Source: Hermodice carunculata (Eukaryota > Annelida > Polychaeta > Eunicida > Amphinomidae). Taken from it: 64,000 nt of DNA. The position numbers and the translations under genes are program-made. The notes under the pieces are model-generated. The model was given only the letters and a program-made list of their open reading frames with translations, did not search any database and was not told the DNA's origin. Location: positions 84,870,562-84,934,561 of the forward strand of contig OZ026623.1 in the NCBI GenBank assembly GCA_964020975.1. Direction: 5' to 3'. Shown piece by piece: positions 45,531 to 59,524 of this stretch; positions within the stretch are counted from its first letter, which is position 1; every line of letters starts with the position of its first letter.

Positions 45531-46649
45531 TCGTTAAAAAAATTCTAAAGATTAGAAAAGAAAGTGGTGTTTCTCAATGTTTGTTGGGTGGAGATTGATG
45601 GGAGTCAAGCTATATTCCTACAAAGCTTTTAGCTTTAACATATTTGAAGTTATGTGGAAATGAAAATAAAACTTATCACCTGGAAATGTGACACACTATA
45701 ATAGTTACTCTGTGAACTAGGAAATGGGGTCAAGATTGTCCATCTTGAACACATTTCACACAGGAGGGGGGTACAAGAATGGATCCCTCAACCAAGAGTG
45801 TTGAGAACAGCCGGTGGTAAAGTGTTAAACCTGTAGATCCAGCGTCTCTCTCTCTCTTTTTCTTCTCAGTGTGGTGGAGAAATTCTCAAATTCATCTATT
45901 TTAAGGCATGAAAAGATCAAATGCAGGATTCCCAAAAGAGTAACAGAGACAGGGACTATGTATGGTACCGACCATTCACATCCAGTCCTGGCATTTCCTA
46001 CCTGCAGACATTTCATTTTTCAAGGAAAGTAACTTTCACACCTGTTGGAATCAGGTTTGAACAGTTCTTGTGACTGACCACAATTACAATGCCTTAGCTT
46101 TGAGCTCTATATATGTACATACATTTTGGGGGTATACTTTCTTCAATGGGCTGTCTAGGACTTTCACACTTATGTGCCACCCATATGAACACTTTCTGGT
46201 GTTGCCTTCAGCTGATCTGTCACGTATCGACTTAGCTTCAGTGTGCACAGCAAATACAAGTCTCAGTCTGCATTGTACTGGGGAGCTTTATACACCTGAA
46301 TTGGCACACAACTTCATCAAGAGATTTCTTAGCTCACTGTAGCCACTTTGTGTATCTTCACCTCTGACCTCTCATACAGACTTCAAACATACTTTGGGAC
46401 GAGACCTGACCTGGTCAGAATCAGACTACTGCGGGTTTTATCAAGACTGTGTACCAACACAAGACTTTTTGTCCTCAGTCAAATACTTTATTCTTTATCT
46501 ACTTATTTAATTTCTGTATAAATTTTGTCCCCAGTATTTCTCGGACACTATTGTTCTGAAAAGCACCACACGTGGCATGGTGATTATCTACGTTGTGTGT
46601 GCTGAAATGAACTCCCGGGTTTGGAATAGCCAACATGTTGAAAATTGTG

Positions 46650-47703
46650 CCAATTAAGGCTATTTGAAATTTAAAACATTTAATCCCTTCAAAGCTATCA
46701 ATGACAGAGGTGCCATTCCATGTTTAATCTATAGGGTTGTGCTGTAGGTTCATCCAATAAGCCACAACCAAAAAATGCAGAAATGAAAATTTGGAGCACT
46801 GGAAAAGTGTATTAAAATGCTTTATATCTTCAAAACTATTAAAGGCAGATGTACCATTCCAAATTTAACTCATAGGTTTGTACTGCAGGCACATCCAATG
46901 GACCACAAATAAAAGTTGTAGAATTTTAATTTATGCTAATTGGGGGCACTTGAAAAGTTTAAATGTTTAATATCTTCAAAAATATTTAAGGTAGCGGTAC
47001 AGTTCCAACTTCAATAAGGTTTGTGCAATAGGTGCATCAAATGAACCACAGCCAAAAGTTGTAGAATTTTTATCAATGCAAATTAGGGGCATTTGAAAGA
47101 TTTAACTGTTGAATACCTTCACAATTGAACAATATTCATAGCTCTGTGTGTGTGTGCTATAGACACATCAAATGGACCACAAACTAAAGTTTTAGAATTT
47201 TATTTTGTGCTAATTCAGGGTGCTTGAATAGCTTAAATGTTTAAAATCTTTGAAACTACTAAAGGAAGAGGTGCAATTCTAACTTTAATCCACTGATTTG
47301 TGCTATAGGTGCATCCAATGGACCAAACAAAAGTTGTGGAATTTTAATGTACGCAAATTAGGGACATCTGACCAATTTACATGAGGTAGAGGTGTCCATA
47401 ATTCCTTCAATTTTTAAGTCTGTGCTAGGGCTTTAGTCATGCTTGTATCTTCCATGCCTGCTGAGGGCCTACTTTGCATTAATTTATTGAGCAATGTGTA
47501 ATTAATTTTTTACATCAGGAAAAGTTATGGGCAAGAATAAACATTCAACATTTGAAAGACCACTGGTGTCTTTCCTCCCACATTCTCGTGTTTTGCTGCA
47601 AGTGCAGCCCATGGAGACAATAGTCAAGATTGTAGGATTTCACTTTATGCAAGCTCTGAATGCATCCAGACTCATCTGCTTCTGAAGCAAATCTTTTCTA
47701 GTT
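46650..47703 (+). mobile_element. Helentron-like element, family B relative, with five ~143-bp units
   Basis: The phrase CATCCAATGGACCACAAAT recurs at 46,751, 46,892, 47,035, 47,166 and 47,312 with spacings of 141, 143, 131 and 146 bp. Each is followed by AAAGTTGTAGAATTTTAATT and a GGGCACTTGAAAAG-like segment. The 3' end reads TCTGCTTCTGAAGCAAATC then TTTTCTAGT, the family B hairpin plus CTAGT. The units are older and more divergent than those of the 145-bp arrays. Confidence 0.65.
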
Positions 47704-48498
47704 TGAATGCTCATTGTTATCCATGCATTGACTTTGATGGTCGAGACAATCCTGGTTACTTCATGGATCGATCTTCCATATTGACAAGAGCCCATGTGTG
47801 CACACAGGCCATGCTTGTGAACGCCAGTGTGTATGTGTGCCCTTCACTGGCCGCTGTGTTGCCACCGCCTACTATAATGCATGCATATACCACATGACAT
47901 TTACACAGACACACCATATGGTTTTTCTGCTGCATTTTTGCGAAATTCTGATGAAACAGTTTTCATCACATCTCACGTTTATCCAATTGCTTTGCACACC
48001 TGTTCCATCCAAGTTATGCTTCTACCCCTTTCAAGTGGACTGTGATTACAACAATGATGCAAATGTCATTAACTTATGGGCTCCTATCCTATGGGTCAGT
48101 TTGAAATTACAATGTATCCTCTTCATAGCAAGATAGCTTTGCTTCCAGATGTACGAATCAGCAAAACTGTCTTAGCCATAGATCTCCCCTGTACAGTCAA
48201 ACCTCTCCTCTCCTAAATTAGGGCCTGTATTTTTCCCGTTTAATAAAACTAGAAATTCCGTTTCACCAGCCAGAAATTTCCAAATTCCATTTCAGTAGTT
48301 CTCTTTGTGTGTAAAACACATTAAGGCAAAACAGCAAATTCCGTTTCAGAGGTGACAAAAATTCTTTATTCTGTTCAGTTTCCGTTAAAAACGAAAAAAA
48401 ACAACAAAAAAACAGGCCCTACTAAATAGAGCCAAACCTGACTCAGGGGGTATCTCTGTTAATAGACCACTTGGGAAGTATCCCAGTGCAATGCAAGA

Positions 48499-49204
48499 AC
48501 AAGAGGCCAATGGGCCTAATGCTCTGCTGGCACAGTGGCTATATTGCAACTACATCTTCATTTCAAAGTTGTGAGTCCTCAAGTGGCTTCTACTAATATA
48601 AAGCTTATGTAATTTTAGTGTCTCACTGTCCACCAGACGGCACTTCGCTCCACATGTAATCATAGCTTATTTGTGCAATTCCTGTGATGATACTGTTGCA
48701 TAAGCCAAGACAACAATCAGCGAGTCCTTCATTTTATGTCCTCAGTGACCTTGGGGCAGAAATATTTCCTCTAAATTTGGCAAGTCTAATCCAATTACAT
48801 TTCCCAAACATGGAATTTTATATCTTAAAACACACTTTGGCTAATATTTCCGTCAAGTTATAGGTAGCGCTACTAGTATCATTAGTTAATTAGATTTTGA
48901 CCTCCCGCACTATCCCACCAATTTGGTGAAGATCCACCAAAAATTAAAGATGCTAGAGTGTTCACAAGATTGTCACATTTCGACCTCTAAGTTACATAAT
49001 ACTGTTGGTGGCACCACCAATATTGAAGGCAATCTAGATTTTCATACTGCCTGGAAGTCCTGAAAGTTATACTGGACCAACATAAAACTTTTAAAGTTAT
49101 CACACTCACAACCCAAAATTTAACAGACGGAGAGACGGACAGAATGATGGATGGACATGAGCGATGCAATAAGCTCTGCGACCTTAGGTCACCAGTGCTT
49201 AAAA
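48499..49204 (+). mobile_element. Non-autonomous Helitron-like element, family A
   Basis: The 5' end ACAAGAGGCCAATGGGCC with TAATGCTCTGCTGG is the family A start. Near the 3' end are GACGGAGAGACGGACAG and GCAATAAGCTCTGCGACCTT followed by a degenerate hairpin and CTTAAAA. The body contains TTGGTGAAGATCCACCAAAA, a phrase typical of the family. There is no coding capacity. Confidence 0.65.
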
Positions 49205-50449
49205 TGAATCAAAATTACTCTCCATTACTCAGTCCTCTCAAACAAGGTGCCACTTTAACCATTCCCTTTTGATGGCAGGCTGCCCCAAGAAGGGCTTAAT
49301 ACATACAGGATTATCTGGACGTATCACAGTTAATATGGTGCAAATAAGCCTTATTCATTGGTATTTACACAAGTTCCAAAGAATAGCCTATCATGCAGCA
49401 TTTCCACTCTTCAATCACAAAAACTTTGAAAGGAACAGAAACTTCCTGCAACATAACTTCCTATTTAGCTTTGAAAAAATCACTTCCTCATTTGCAGCTC
49501 TTATCACTATGCATTCATATTTATACACTGGAACCCGAGCTGTACAAACTCTCTGGTAGAAGTATATTTTCGTACACTGCTGTCAAAAAAATTTGGAGCA
49601 AAAATCCAAGTGCTCCATGGTCATTTCTGACCGCAACATTTTAACCAGTCAATGTCAGTATTTACATGCACCTAAATGCTGTAAACAGAGCATGGGGGAT
49701 CCTAAGAAACTGCGTCAAGAGATGTATGGATTGTTGCACACACTACGTGTTAAATATTGATGATGAAAATTCCACAAATTGTTTCTGGCACACTTTAACC
49801 CTTTCTTGTTCATCAGTCATTTTTGACTTCAATTGGAAACATTCAAATTAACTTCCCACCAATTTATGAATATCAATGACTCAGTCACTAGACAATGGCA
49901 ATAATACAAGCGTTACGATCAATCCACCCGTGGTGTAACAAAAATTTCAGGAAATAAAGAATACTCAGCCTAGCCAGACGACCTTATCTTTCTGCATGAA
50001 GCTCAGCACTGCCCCTTTGGAGAATATGCCTATGTTTTTTTGTGCAAAACTAAATGTTTCCAGATTGCTACATTTGCAAGGCCAACACTTTTTGCCATCA
50101 TTTAACCCCACAATTTCCCGTGCATTCAGTCACCTCCCCCACTCCACAATATGAGCCAGAAGAGAACTGCTGTCAATATGGCTGCTCTGTACGGTTATTG
50201 GTCTCCGTGGTTTACTACGAACTTCTTGTGGACAGAAAACATTTTGAACATCCTGTGAGAAAAGCGCCACATTGAGAATGTCTAACAGAACTCCAGCACC
50301 ATGTTTAGTATTTTTATCACTGACACAGTTCCACTTGGCCTTCTCCTTCCTGGTGCATGTGTAAGCTACAAAAACGTTTCTTGTTTTACACCCAAAATCT
50401 ACGTGGCCTAATCATGATTGAGAACTGAAGCGGGAAAAAAAACAACAAC

Positions 50450-50760
50450 CACCATCACAAAAAATTAATTTCTTAAAAGCATTCCCTCTATGACCCTGAG
50501 AAATAAAAGTCAAGGTCATCCATATGATGCTACATCAAACTTCTAGTACATGAACACACATCTGTGGTACATTTGGAATCATTCCCCTTATCTTTTTAAC
50601 ATATTCAATTCAGTGATCTTTTAGCGCTCGATGACCTTGAAAATAAGTCAAGGACACACTTGTAAAATATTACAAAATTTGATCATGGGCCTAATGCATA
50701 TTTGGTGCAAGTTTTCGAGTTCATCTCACTATATAACTAAAATAATTAAGTTAACGCACT
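50450..50760 (+). mobile_element. Helitron-like family A fragment
   Basis: It matches the body of the 28.4-kb and 61.2-kb copies (AAAAATTAATTTCTTAAAAG, TGACCCTGAGAAAT...TCAAGGTCATCCATATGATG, CACACATCTGTGGTACAT). Neither end is recognisable. Confidence 0.5.
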
Positions 50761-50896
50761 TTTAATACCTATGTTCAATGCTGGTTATACTCGATACTAC
50801 CAGTGGTGCCACCATGACTCTATACCATAGAATTTTGTCTGTATAATATTCCTGTTCACAACAGTATATGTTCATATCTGCACAAGTTCCTTTCCT

Positions 50897-50898
<2 letters not shown>

Positions 50899-50945
<47 letters not shown>
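50899..50945. repeat. (TA)n microsatellite
   Basis: About 23 TA units, seen directly. It lies between a family A fragment and a family B copy. Confidence 0.95.
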
Positions 50946-50952
<7 letters not shown>

Positions 50953-50964
50953 TATATTTATATA

Positions 50965-51336
50965 CATACACAAGGGGTTCCTAGTATTGCCACCTAATGA
51001 ACCACAAATGAAAGTTGTAGAATTTGAATTGATGCTAATTCGGGCACTTGAAAAGTTAAAATGTTCAATATCTATGAAACTATTGTAGGTAAAGGTGTCA
51101 CTCCAAATTTAAATTCATAGGTTTGTGCTGTGGGATATCCAATGAACCACAAATGAAAGCTGTAGAGTTTTAATTTATGCTAATTAAGGGCACTGGAAAA
51201 GTTTAAATGTTGAATATCTTCAAAGTAATAATATTCTTAGTAGAGCTTCCACTCCAAATCTAAAACAGAAGTTTGTGCAGAAGGGTCATCCAGCAAACCA
51301 TACAGATTTGCTTGGAAGGAAATCTTCTACTCTAGT
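50965..51336 (+). mobile_element. Helentron-like family B copy, about 2.5 tandem units
   Basis: AATGAACCACAAATGAAAG recurs at about 50.99 and 51.14 kb with the same unit body as at 46.7-47.4 kb. It ends with ACAGATTTGCTTGGAAGG and AAATC, then CTCTAGT, the family B terminus. Confidence 0.65.
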
Positions 51337-51535
51337 TTCTATTTAATGTGGCACACAAGTTGGTACTTAATAACCCCATTCTCTTCCCTTTAACTCTTTT
51401 CAACTGCAATTTACATTACACCACTTACAATGACCTTCTTTGAATTATAATAAAGGTGCTTGATTCAAGTTCCTTGTAAAAAGACCTTTAATTCAAGTAC
51501 CAGCAAGTTTGCAGTTAGATAAAATACTAAAGTCC

Positions 51536-51592
51536 AGGTCAGCAGCTTTCCTCAGCATGCTTTGCTGAGGCAAGCTGTTGACTCAGTCCAAA
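51536..51592. repeat. Hairpin relic of the TTAACCC MITE family
   Basis: GTCAGCAGCTTTCCTCAGC / GCTGAGGCAAGCTGTTGAC forms a stem around ATGCTTT. The following CTCAGTCCAAAATGTGGCAC matches the flank of the 38.3-kb hairpin, and GTTAACC follows. Confidence 0.6.
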
Positions 51593-54411
51593 ATGTGGCA
51601 CCGAGAGAGTTAACCTTTTACAAACATTTATTGAGTATTTACACAAGCTCATTTTGACCCAGCCTTTGCCTGCAGTTTCCGCCAAGAAGCCCATAATTTT
51701 TATCTCCTCAAGCAAGAGGAGCCAATCTTAGCCTCAGTGCAGTCTACGGACACCAAACCTTCCCAAAAATCTTACAGTCATGTCCACTGAATGGTATCTA
51801 GACAAATTATCCCCTATCATTGTCTGCATTGTGATAATTTATTACACAATGATGTTTCTGCTGCCCATCACATAAACGCATACATCAAAGTGTCAACTGA
51901 TTAACACTTTGTCAACTGCTAGAGAAGTCACAATATAATGACACAGTTGCAGGACACGCATGCCCTCAGGATATATCCTTCTGTAGCATATTGTAATTTG
52001 ACATCCTCGTTTACATTTTTTCTGAACTACACACAGTCAAGCATGGACCAGTGATACATGTATTCTGCCTTCTGCTTCTTGCAGATAATCCATTTTCCCT
52101 TTGAAATATGCCATTCGTAATAGAACAGGTACATTTCCTGCATTAAGTATTTCATTTTGGTCAGTTGCCATGCAGGTTTTATTGAATCCATAATGCAAAC
52201 AATGGTCTTGGTCTTTTGTTTACCTCTGTAGTTCCACCCACAGACAGCAGAGGTCACCGCGTGTTGCTGAGACAGAGGCTGGGACTGGGAGATTGCAGGA
52301 TTGCATCAGCCACTTCACATCTGCCACTTCTGTCTGGCTTAGGTGGGAAGGCAAAACAGTCATGTGTAATGACTTATAAACTCAATTACACGGGCCTGGC
52401 AGTGTGCCAAACATACCTAACCCAATGACTCAAACTTTTGTTTTTGATGAAAAACCTACATGGAGACCTGCATATGTGTATCTTTTATACAATGCTCCCT
52501 GTCAGGCAAGACCACTCCAAAACTAGGACCACTTGTCTTAAAAGGCCACTGCTCTAAGATACTTCTGCTTACTATATTTCACATAAAACCTCCTTTTAAA
52601 GACCACCTGTCTTTAGAGATCACCAGTTGGTCATCCTATGAAGCGGTCCTTTGAGGCAGCTTTCTGTATTTGACCTGATGTCTAGTGAAGGCCTGTGTGA
52701 AAGTATTTTCGGCCCATGTATAATTTCTACAGTACCCACATATCTACCCCGTGTACAGGACACCATTTCCTGCAGAGCAGCTACATTTCTGACAGCATAC
52801 ATGATACATGTGGTATGCTCGGTACTAAAGGTCTGCTTCCCCAGGCAAGGTCTCCACATTTAAAATCGCATGACCTACAGCACAACCTGAACGGCCCTTT
52901 ATCTACATGTGCATATTGTGCCAGCCTGTCTGTGAAATCCAAAATGCAGTGAGTGATACATGTATCTGTCATAAAACGATAACCTCCCACTACAGACTGC
53001 ATATCTTCCCGTCTAAACAGTTGTTCGCCTCGCCCACAAATCAGCTTTCCCTGCCGCTGTCGTCTGTACTAAATTCTCCCTGTAAGCTTTTACATAACTG
53101 TTGGTCAATCTTATTTATGTCCCACTGGAATGCAAATATACATTTTATTTCAGACAGAAATATGTAGGATGTATGATGTGTAGACCTGGCACGTTTAGAC
53201 TGGCTGCCATGGCCAGGTCTAAACACATCAGGGCCACAGAATAGGCCCAGCCACGTGAAGGTAATGCCAACCAGTGCAGTAACAGGGTTGGGGGGGAAGG
53301 CTGGGGAAGCGGAATGTTTTGTTAACAATCTACAGACCATTGAACAAACCCCACGTACAACATGCAACACTTCGATTTTTTTTAGACGCTGTCTGAACTT
53401 TGGGAATGAAATTTGTCCATGTCACCATTCAAAACTGCAATACAATGCACCGGTGTGTTCAATGAAATAATTTCTGACCCAGACTGTGTGTAATTTATGG
53501 GTGCCTATTGTTGATATGACGCGGCTTAGATACATGCACTTGCCAGCCCACCATTCATGAATGAACTTCCAGGGATATGTCTCTTTTATCAAAAGGGTGG
53601 TCTTCATTAAAAGCCAATTGACTGTGACCTGCACACAGCACATATATCTCCTGAACCCACATATGGGTCATTATTATTTCCCGCCATTTATACTGACTAA
53701 CCATGTGGTGCTTACACATAACAATTATGCATGTATACATATGTATCTAAACATGTACAACTTTGCTGATCTTAACATCAGGATGTGTGTCCCCAGCTCA
53801 CGGAACCTTATCAGCCACGCTTACAACCCATCAAAGATTATCTCTCATTATCCATCAAACTATTTCCACGAAAAAAAAAATGCATTTGCCGTAACCTAAA
53901 TGCATAAAGTCTAACCTTCCTCTCGAGTCAACTCCACCCAGTTTCCTGTAATTGAGCAGAATTAGTTTGTACTGTGTAATTAAGCAAAGAGGAATGACAA
54001 TGCATAAATAGTAAACAACCCATGGTAAACATCAATATGTGCCATACTGTGCCTGACAAGTAAACAGATGTACCTAGCATCAGGAAATAAACACAAGTTG
54101 TGGCAGATCAGTTTGAGTTGGGATGTCACCAGAGCTTTGCTCTGCAGTGGGCAACGTTTTCACTGGGACGAGAGAGGATCAGTCATCACTGGCCCAGGTT
54201 TATACTTGGCATGTATCAATTTATAACTGTAACATGGATTCCAATTTTATAATCTGCCTTGCGTGTTTCCACACAATTACAATCTCTTCTGATTGCAAGC
54301 TTTAACCCTTTTCATGCTCACTCGCCCAAATGTGACGAACCTGCAGCAGGAGCAGCTTTTGACTTGGTCTTATTCTTACCACGACAGGGTCCCAGCGACT
54401 CTTCCCAAGCT

Positions 54412-54470
54412 TTGTGTGTGTGTGTGTGGGGTGTGTGTGTGTGGGGGGGGGGGGGTGGGGGTGGGGGTGA
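54412..54470. repeat. GT/G-rich low-complexity tract
   Basis: TGTGTGTGTG runs pass into a G-run and GTGGGGGTGGGGGTG repeats, seen directly. Confidence 0.9.
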
Positions 54471-54683
54471 GAGAGACTGTGTGCAGTTCCCCAGGAGAAG
54501 GTCCCAGAAATATGTGCTTTTCTGGGAATTGTAAAATATTTCATTATGCAGGTAAGCAAGCATAAGTGTGAAAAATTTCATAATGCAAGAATGCACAAGA
54601 AATGTGTTCATGAGACTACAGGAAGGAGATCTTAGGCTATTGTTGCTGTTTTTTTTTTTTATGTCTGTGTGCCAACACAGACA

Positions 54684-54912
<229 letters not shown>

Positions 54913-55029
54913 ACGGCAAATTTGTTACTTCTATAGATAAAGTCTGGCCTTTTTATAATGAGAGGTCATGCTTTTCAAAATTATGCAAATGAGGGCTAAT
55001 TAAAGCTTTAAATCTCCAATATCTTATAT

Positions 55030-55778
55030 ACTGTAGGAGATGTGGTTCCGAGTGTATAGGAGTTCGATCATGGCAAGGTAAAGGTCATCTAAAATGTCAA
55101 GGTCATGTCAAGGTCAAAGATCAATTTTCACCCAAAATGTCATTTTTGAGGTCAAGGTTTACTTCAGGTAGAGGTCAACTCAAGGTCAAAGGTCATTTCA
55201 AGGTCAAAGGCCACTTTTGGTGGTGCCTTTCTTCTAGCCATAACTTGGTCAATTTTTATCCAATTTTGACTATGTTGGGCTCAAACTGTAGCTAATGTAC
55301 ACTGCACATTTTTGAAACTTACATGTGACCTCTAAAGGTCAAAGGTCAAGGTCATTTGGACCTTTGAAAGTTTTATCCAGTCATAGCTTGGCCAATTTTC
55401 ATCCGATTCTAATCATGTTAGATTCAAATTGTAGGTATTGCAACACTGCACATTTTATAAGAACATGTTACCTCAAAAGGGCAAAGGTCAAGGTCACTTG
55501 GCCCTTTGAACGTTTCATCTTGTCATAACTTGGTATATTTTCATCCGATTTCGTTCATGTTGCTGTAAATTGTAGGGTATTGTAACACTGTACACATTAC
55601 ATATCACCTGTAAAGGTGAAAGGCCAAGGTCATTTGAACATTGAAATTTGCATGCAGCCATAAGCTTAATGTGATGTGATGTGCCGAAGGATAAAAGTTG
55701 TAGCATTTAATATTTACAAATTTTGAAGGCACACAGACAGATTTGCTTGGAAGCAAATCAAAAATCTTCTTTTCTAAT
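55030..55778 (+). mobile_element. Helentron-like family B element with ~140-bp units and AGGTCA clusters
   Basis: CATAACTTGG.CAATTTT.ATCC recurs at about 55,237, 55,381, 55,521 and (degenerate) 55,659, giving units of 144, 140 and 138 bp. Each unit contains runs of AGGTCA such as AGGTCAAAGGTCA. The 3' end is GGCACACAGACAGATTTGC, TTGG, GCAAATC (a hairpin at 55,740-55,759), then TTTTCTAAT. The 5' boundary is uncertain. Confidence 0.68.
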
Positions 55779-58042
55779 TTTTTTTTTTTTTTTTTTTAAG
55801 AGCAGCCAAAAGGTAAAGAATCAAGATAATGCACCAGACAATAATACCTGCGTCGAGGTTTGTATACTCAACACAACTATCCAGAATATTTACCCACGTT
55901 GTCTAAAATTTGGGGACAATCAAAAAAAGTGTATTCCTGAAAGTATCAACTTTCATGTTTCAACTCAATTTGTCCTAACAATTGGCCAGTGATTTCTGTG
56001 ATGAACCCCTTTCAACTAAGTTAGTATGGACCTGGGCAGTGGTTTCTGGATGAAAACCTTGATTCCCTGCTTCCCAGTGTCACTTTCATGAGCAACAAAT
56101 CACCTCAAGTGAAAGCCAGAAGTCAAATGACCACGACCCAACCAGGTTATCATCCATTTCTTGTACTGTTATAAGGAAACTACTTGTTTTGTTCCGCTAT
56201 GATGAACTTGGTGCCTCAACATTACATGGGCAGGAAGCACATACGAAACAAAGATCCCTGTCACAGCCACTGGATAGACATCAGATTTAAGCAAGACCTA
56301 ATATTCTCTGCTGTAGAGGCCTAAACAGTGATATCAAGCTCATTTTGATGACACCATCTGTTAGCTGCTAAACATGTCAGATATATCTGAAGGTGTCAGG
56401 TAAATGAGTTGAAAGGCCATGAAATTTGACTAGTAGGCTCTTAAGACTTACGTGTGTTAAGTGAATATGTTGGATGTTGGAGTGTTGTAATCAGTTTCCA
56501 CTGTGAATCGCAAAAACACTGGCAAGATAATTTTCAAAAAATAAATATATTTCAGGGCCATAGGCCCAAGAAATGTGGTACTTCATGGGAACGATCTATA
56601 TAAGGGGCCTGGACAGCTCACTTATTTCTATTATTCTGCTTTCTGTCCCAAGCAACAACATAATTAATAAACGAAATGAAAGGGGATGAGAAAAAAGGAG
56701 GGAGACCAGATTGCTGGGGGAAGCCCATTCATTTGTCTGTACCTTAAAACCCCTTTTTAGGGCCACACCCGTGTACTACTATTGTGAGGACAGTTCTTCA
56801 GTATACATATGACAACTTTCTCTCTGATAAAGATTCCCGTTTCAGTGAATGGCTATCTATCCAATAGAAAATAATGTCTCGTCTACTTTCTCCTGTGTGG
56901 GGTCTAAATTCTATCACAATGACAAGATCTTTTAGTTCATTTTGCAAAGTGTCAGACTCTGTTTTGTTACAAAGTGTTCAAATTGGCTCAAAGCCCCACT
57001 TCATACCTTCTTATTTAACAATTTTGCTCTGAGCAATTCCAAGACCTTTGACACAGTGCCCGACCTTTTCCCTCTTTTCAAAAGGATTTCCATTGACAGA
57101 AAGATGGTCCTAATTGACCAACAACTTATTTGATAATGAAATCGTTTGAATCGATCCATTCAACCCAGTGCCCACAGAGGCTTTTACATAATGGCAGCTT
57201 GGTTCCCTTGTAGTATGCAACTGCACAGAACTCTCCAGCAGACAATTTGACATCAGCTTATGTCAGACATTGCCAACTTTCAAAAAAGAAGGAAGAAAAA
57301 AAAGGAAAAGAATAAAAAATCAATCAGACAAACCATCTGGACTTATGCACATCATTTGGGTAACATGCTGAATGTTTTTTTTTTTTTTTTTTTTGAGTGA
57401 ATCACGAATGAAAAGGTCATCAGAGAAAACCAAACCAGGACATACAATTGAAGGACTGGATATTAAAACACCCTCATTTTTGGATGGAATGACAGTGCCC
57501 CACTTGAAATCCAGATAACGGTCTATGGTAGAGCACAGTTGCAGATTTGCCAATTTTTCAGGACGTTTGAATGCCTTTTGTTCTCAGCGTCCTGAAGAAG
57601 TTTGCCTTTTATACTTACAGTGTATATGCTAGTGTCCAGGACGAGTTTGATTATGAAAAACTTGCTCAGAGGTTGTCACGAAATCAAACATACTCAGCAA
57701 AAACCCCGCAACAGCATTCATAAGGTCACCATATGATAAGGGTACAGGGTAATGTCCACACTTTCAGCTTCTAGTGTGCCCACGTTTCTTTAATCAATAT
57801 TCTCTCCCCTCCCCCTCCAAGCTTATTAATTACTAGACCTTGGTCCATATCATATCAGAATATTTCAGATCTCACTGTACCTGAAGAGTGTGTGTCATTG
57901 TGGGCCTTGACAGAGTAAACCCAATTTGAGATGTCATCACCCTCCCTCCACTCCCCCCCCCCCATGAAGGCCAAATAAAAAAGTACTCATGTTTCCTGTT
58001 AAATCCCTTGAAAATCCCAGGTCAGTGGGTTATCTCTTTACT

Positions 58043-58258
58043 TTAACCCATACCTGCTCAGAGTACAACAGAGTCAATAGCCCTCCTTGGTGCACTTGCA
58101 CCAAACGTGTGCCAAGGACAGCTACTCACCTAGCTAAATGGTCTCACAAACATCAGCAAAAATGTTTTCTCTTGCAAGAAATTTAAGTGAAAACGTTAAG
58201 GAAGATGACGACAATTTACATCCCAACGTTTTCGGGTGATTTGAGTGGGATAGGATCA
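58043..58258. mobile_element. Hairpin MITE (TTAACCC family)
   Basis: It starts TTAACCCATACCTG. It contains the hairpin CCTTGGTGCACTTGCACC / GTGTGCCAAGG (imperfect) and the body GCAAGAAATTTAAGTGAAAA and GACAATTTACATC. The right end is eroded (GGGATAGGATCAA). Confidence 0.68.
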
Positions 58259-59282
58259 AATTCTCCATTTTTGAGGTCACACTGTAATTTACAACCAATA
58301 TCCTCAGAGTAGTGAAAAGGGAAGCTCTCCAGTGTGGCTGGTGATCCACACTGGAGATACAGCTCACTGTTTGTGCAGACCAGGCCAGGGCACAGGTAGA
58401 CACCATGTGTATATATTTCTGGCAGGCCCTCAGTGGGTATCGCATTGCAGCCATCCCAGTATAGACGTGCAGAGTGGCTTCTCCTTAGGGTTAGTCATAA
58501 TGTATGCACAGGCTGGCACCTGTGGCCCGCCATCAGCAGGCAGGCTTTGGCATGCTGCTAGTAAAAATTTGCACCTCTTTTTCCGAGAATTACTGGAACG
58601 GAGCCATCTTTAACTCATATCATGACTCTGCCGGATTTTCCCTCCCGGGGTAATTAGTTCGGGAATAGGATAACCAAATCCCTCCGAGAATGTTCATTCC
58701 AGTATTGACACATGTATGTCTAGTCTAAAGGCCTTAAACTGCCCGTTAAGTCACACTCCAGCTGCCCTTCCCGGGACATAATAGTCAGGCAATGGAAAAG
58801 CTACTGGCCAAGACCTGAAAAGCCAACTTTACATCTGAAATGAGTTAAAAGTCTGTGAGCATGTCTTCTGCTTCCCAGGCAAATCTGTAGCTTTTTTAAT
58901 GCTAAATATAGATAGATTATCTGATGGCCGGCTTGTACTCTGTAATACTCCTCATCCATGCCTCCTCAAATAGCATCCCTGCTCTCCCCACCCCCTCCCT
59001 CTGTTTTCTTCTCTTTTTAAATTCCTTGTCACAAAAGTGATATACTGGGCATAAAAAAAGAAACAAACCAGTACCAGACAGTCACTTCAGCAGGACAGCC
59101 TGTGTCACTTTTCCATTGGATTGAAATGACATGCATCCACAATCTGAACCGAGTGAACTGGGAGAAACATCTTTCACGCATTCTGTTATCCCACACAAGG
59201 TGTTGCTTTGACAGCCTTTGCCTTAGAGGAAACAAATAGGCAAATGCACCTTATCAGTGTTCATCTATGTTACATATGTACA

Positions 59283-59524
59283 TTAACCCATTCCTGGTTA
59301 AGTGCGACTCAATCAGTGGTTTTCCTTGGCATGGGTTGGGCGCTTTGAACCCAACCCATGCCAAGGAGAAACCCATTGATGAGGGGTGTGTAATCATGGG
59401 TGGTCTTACACACAAATCTCAGGAGATACGTTCTCAAATAGCAAGAAATTTAAGTAAAAATGTTCAGGCAGATGTCAATTGACATCTGGGCCCTTTTTTG
59501 GACCATTTGACCTGATAGGGTTAA
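59283..59524. mobile_element. Hairpin MITE (TTAACCC family), best-preserved copy
   Basis: It begins TTAACCCATTCCTGG and ends ATAGGGTTAA, so TTAA borders an inverted CCC/GGG on both sides. TTAA target duplication is typical of piggyBac-type MITEs. The internal hairpin has perfect 17-bp arms, CCTTGGCATGGGTTGGG (59,324-59,340) and its complement (59,350-59,366), around a 9-nt loop. It is 242 bp long. Confidence 0.78.
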
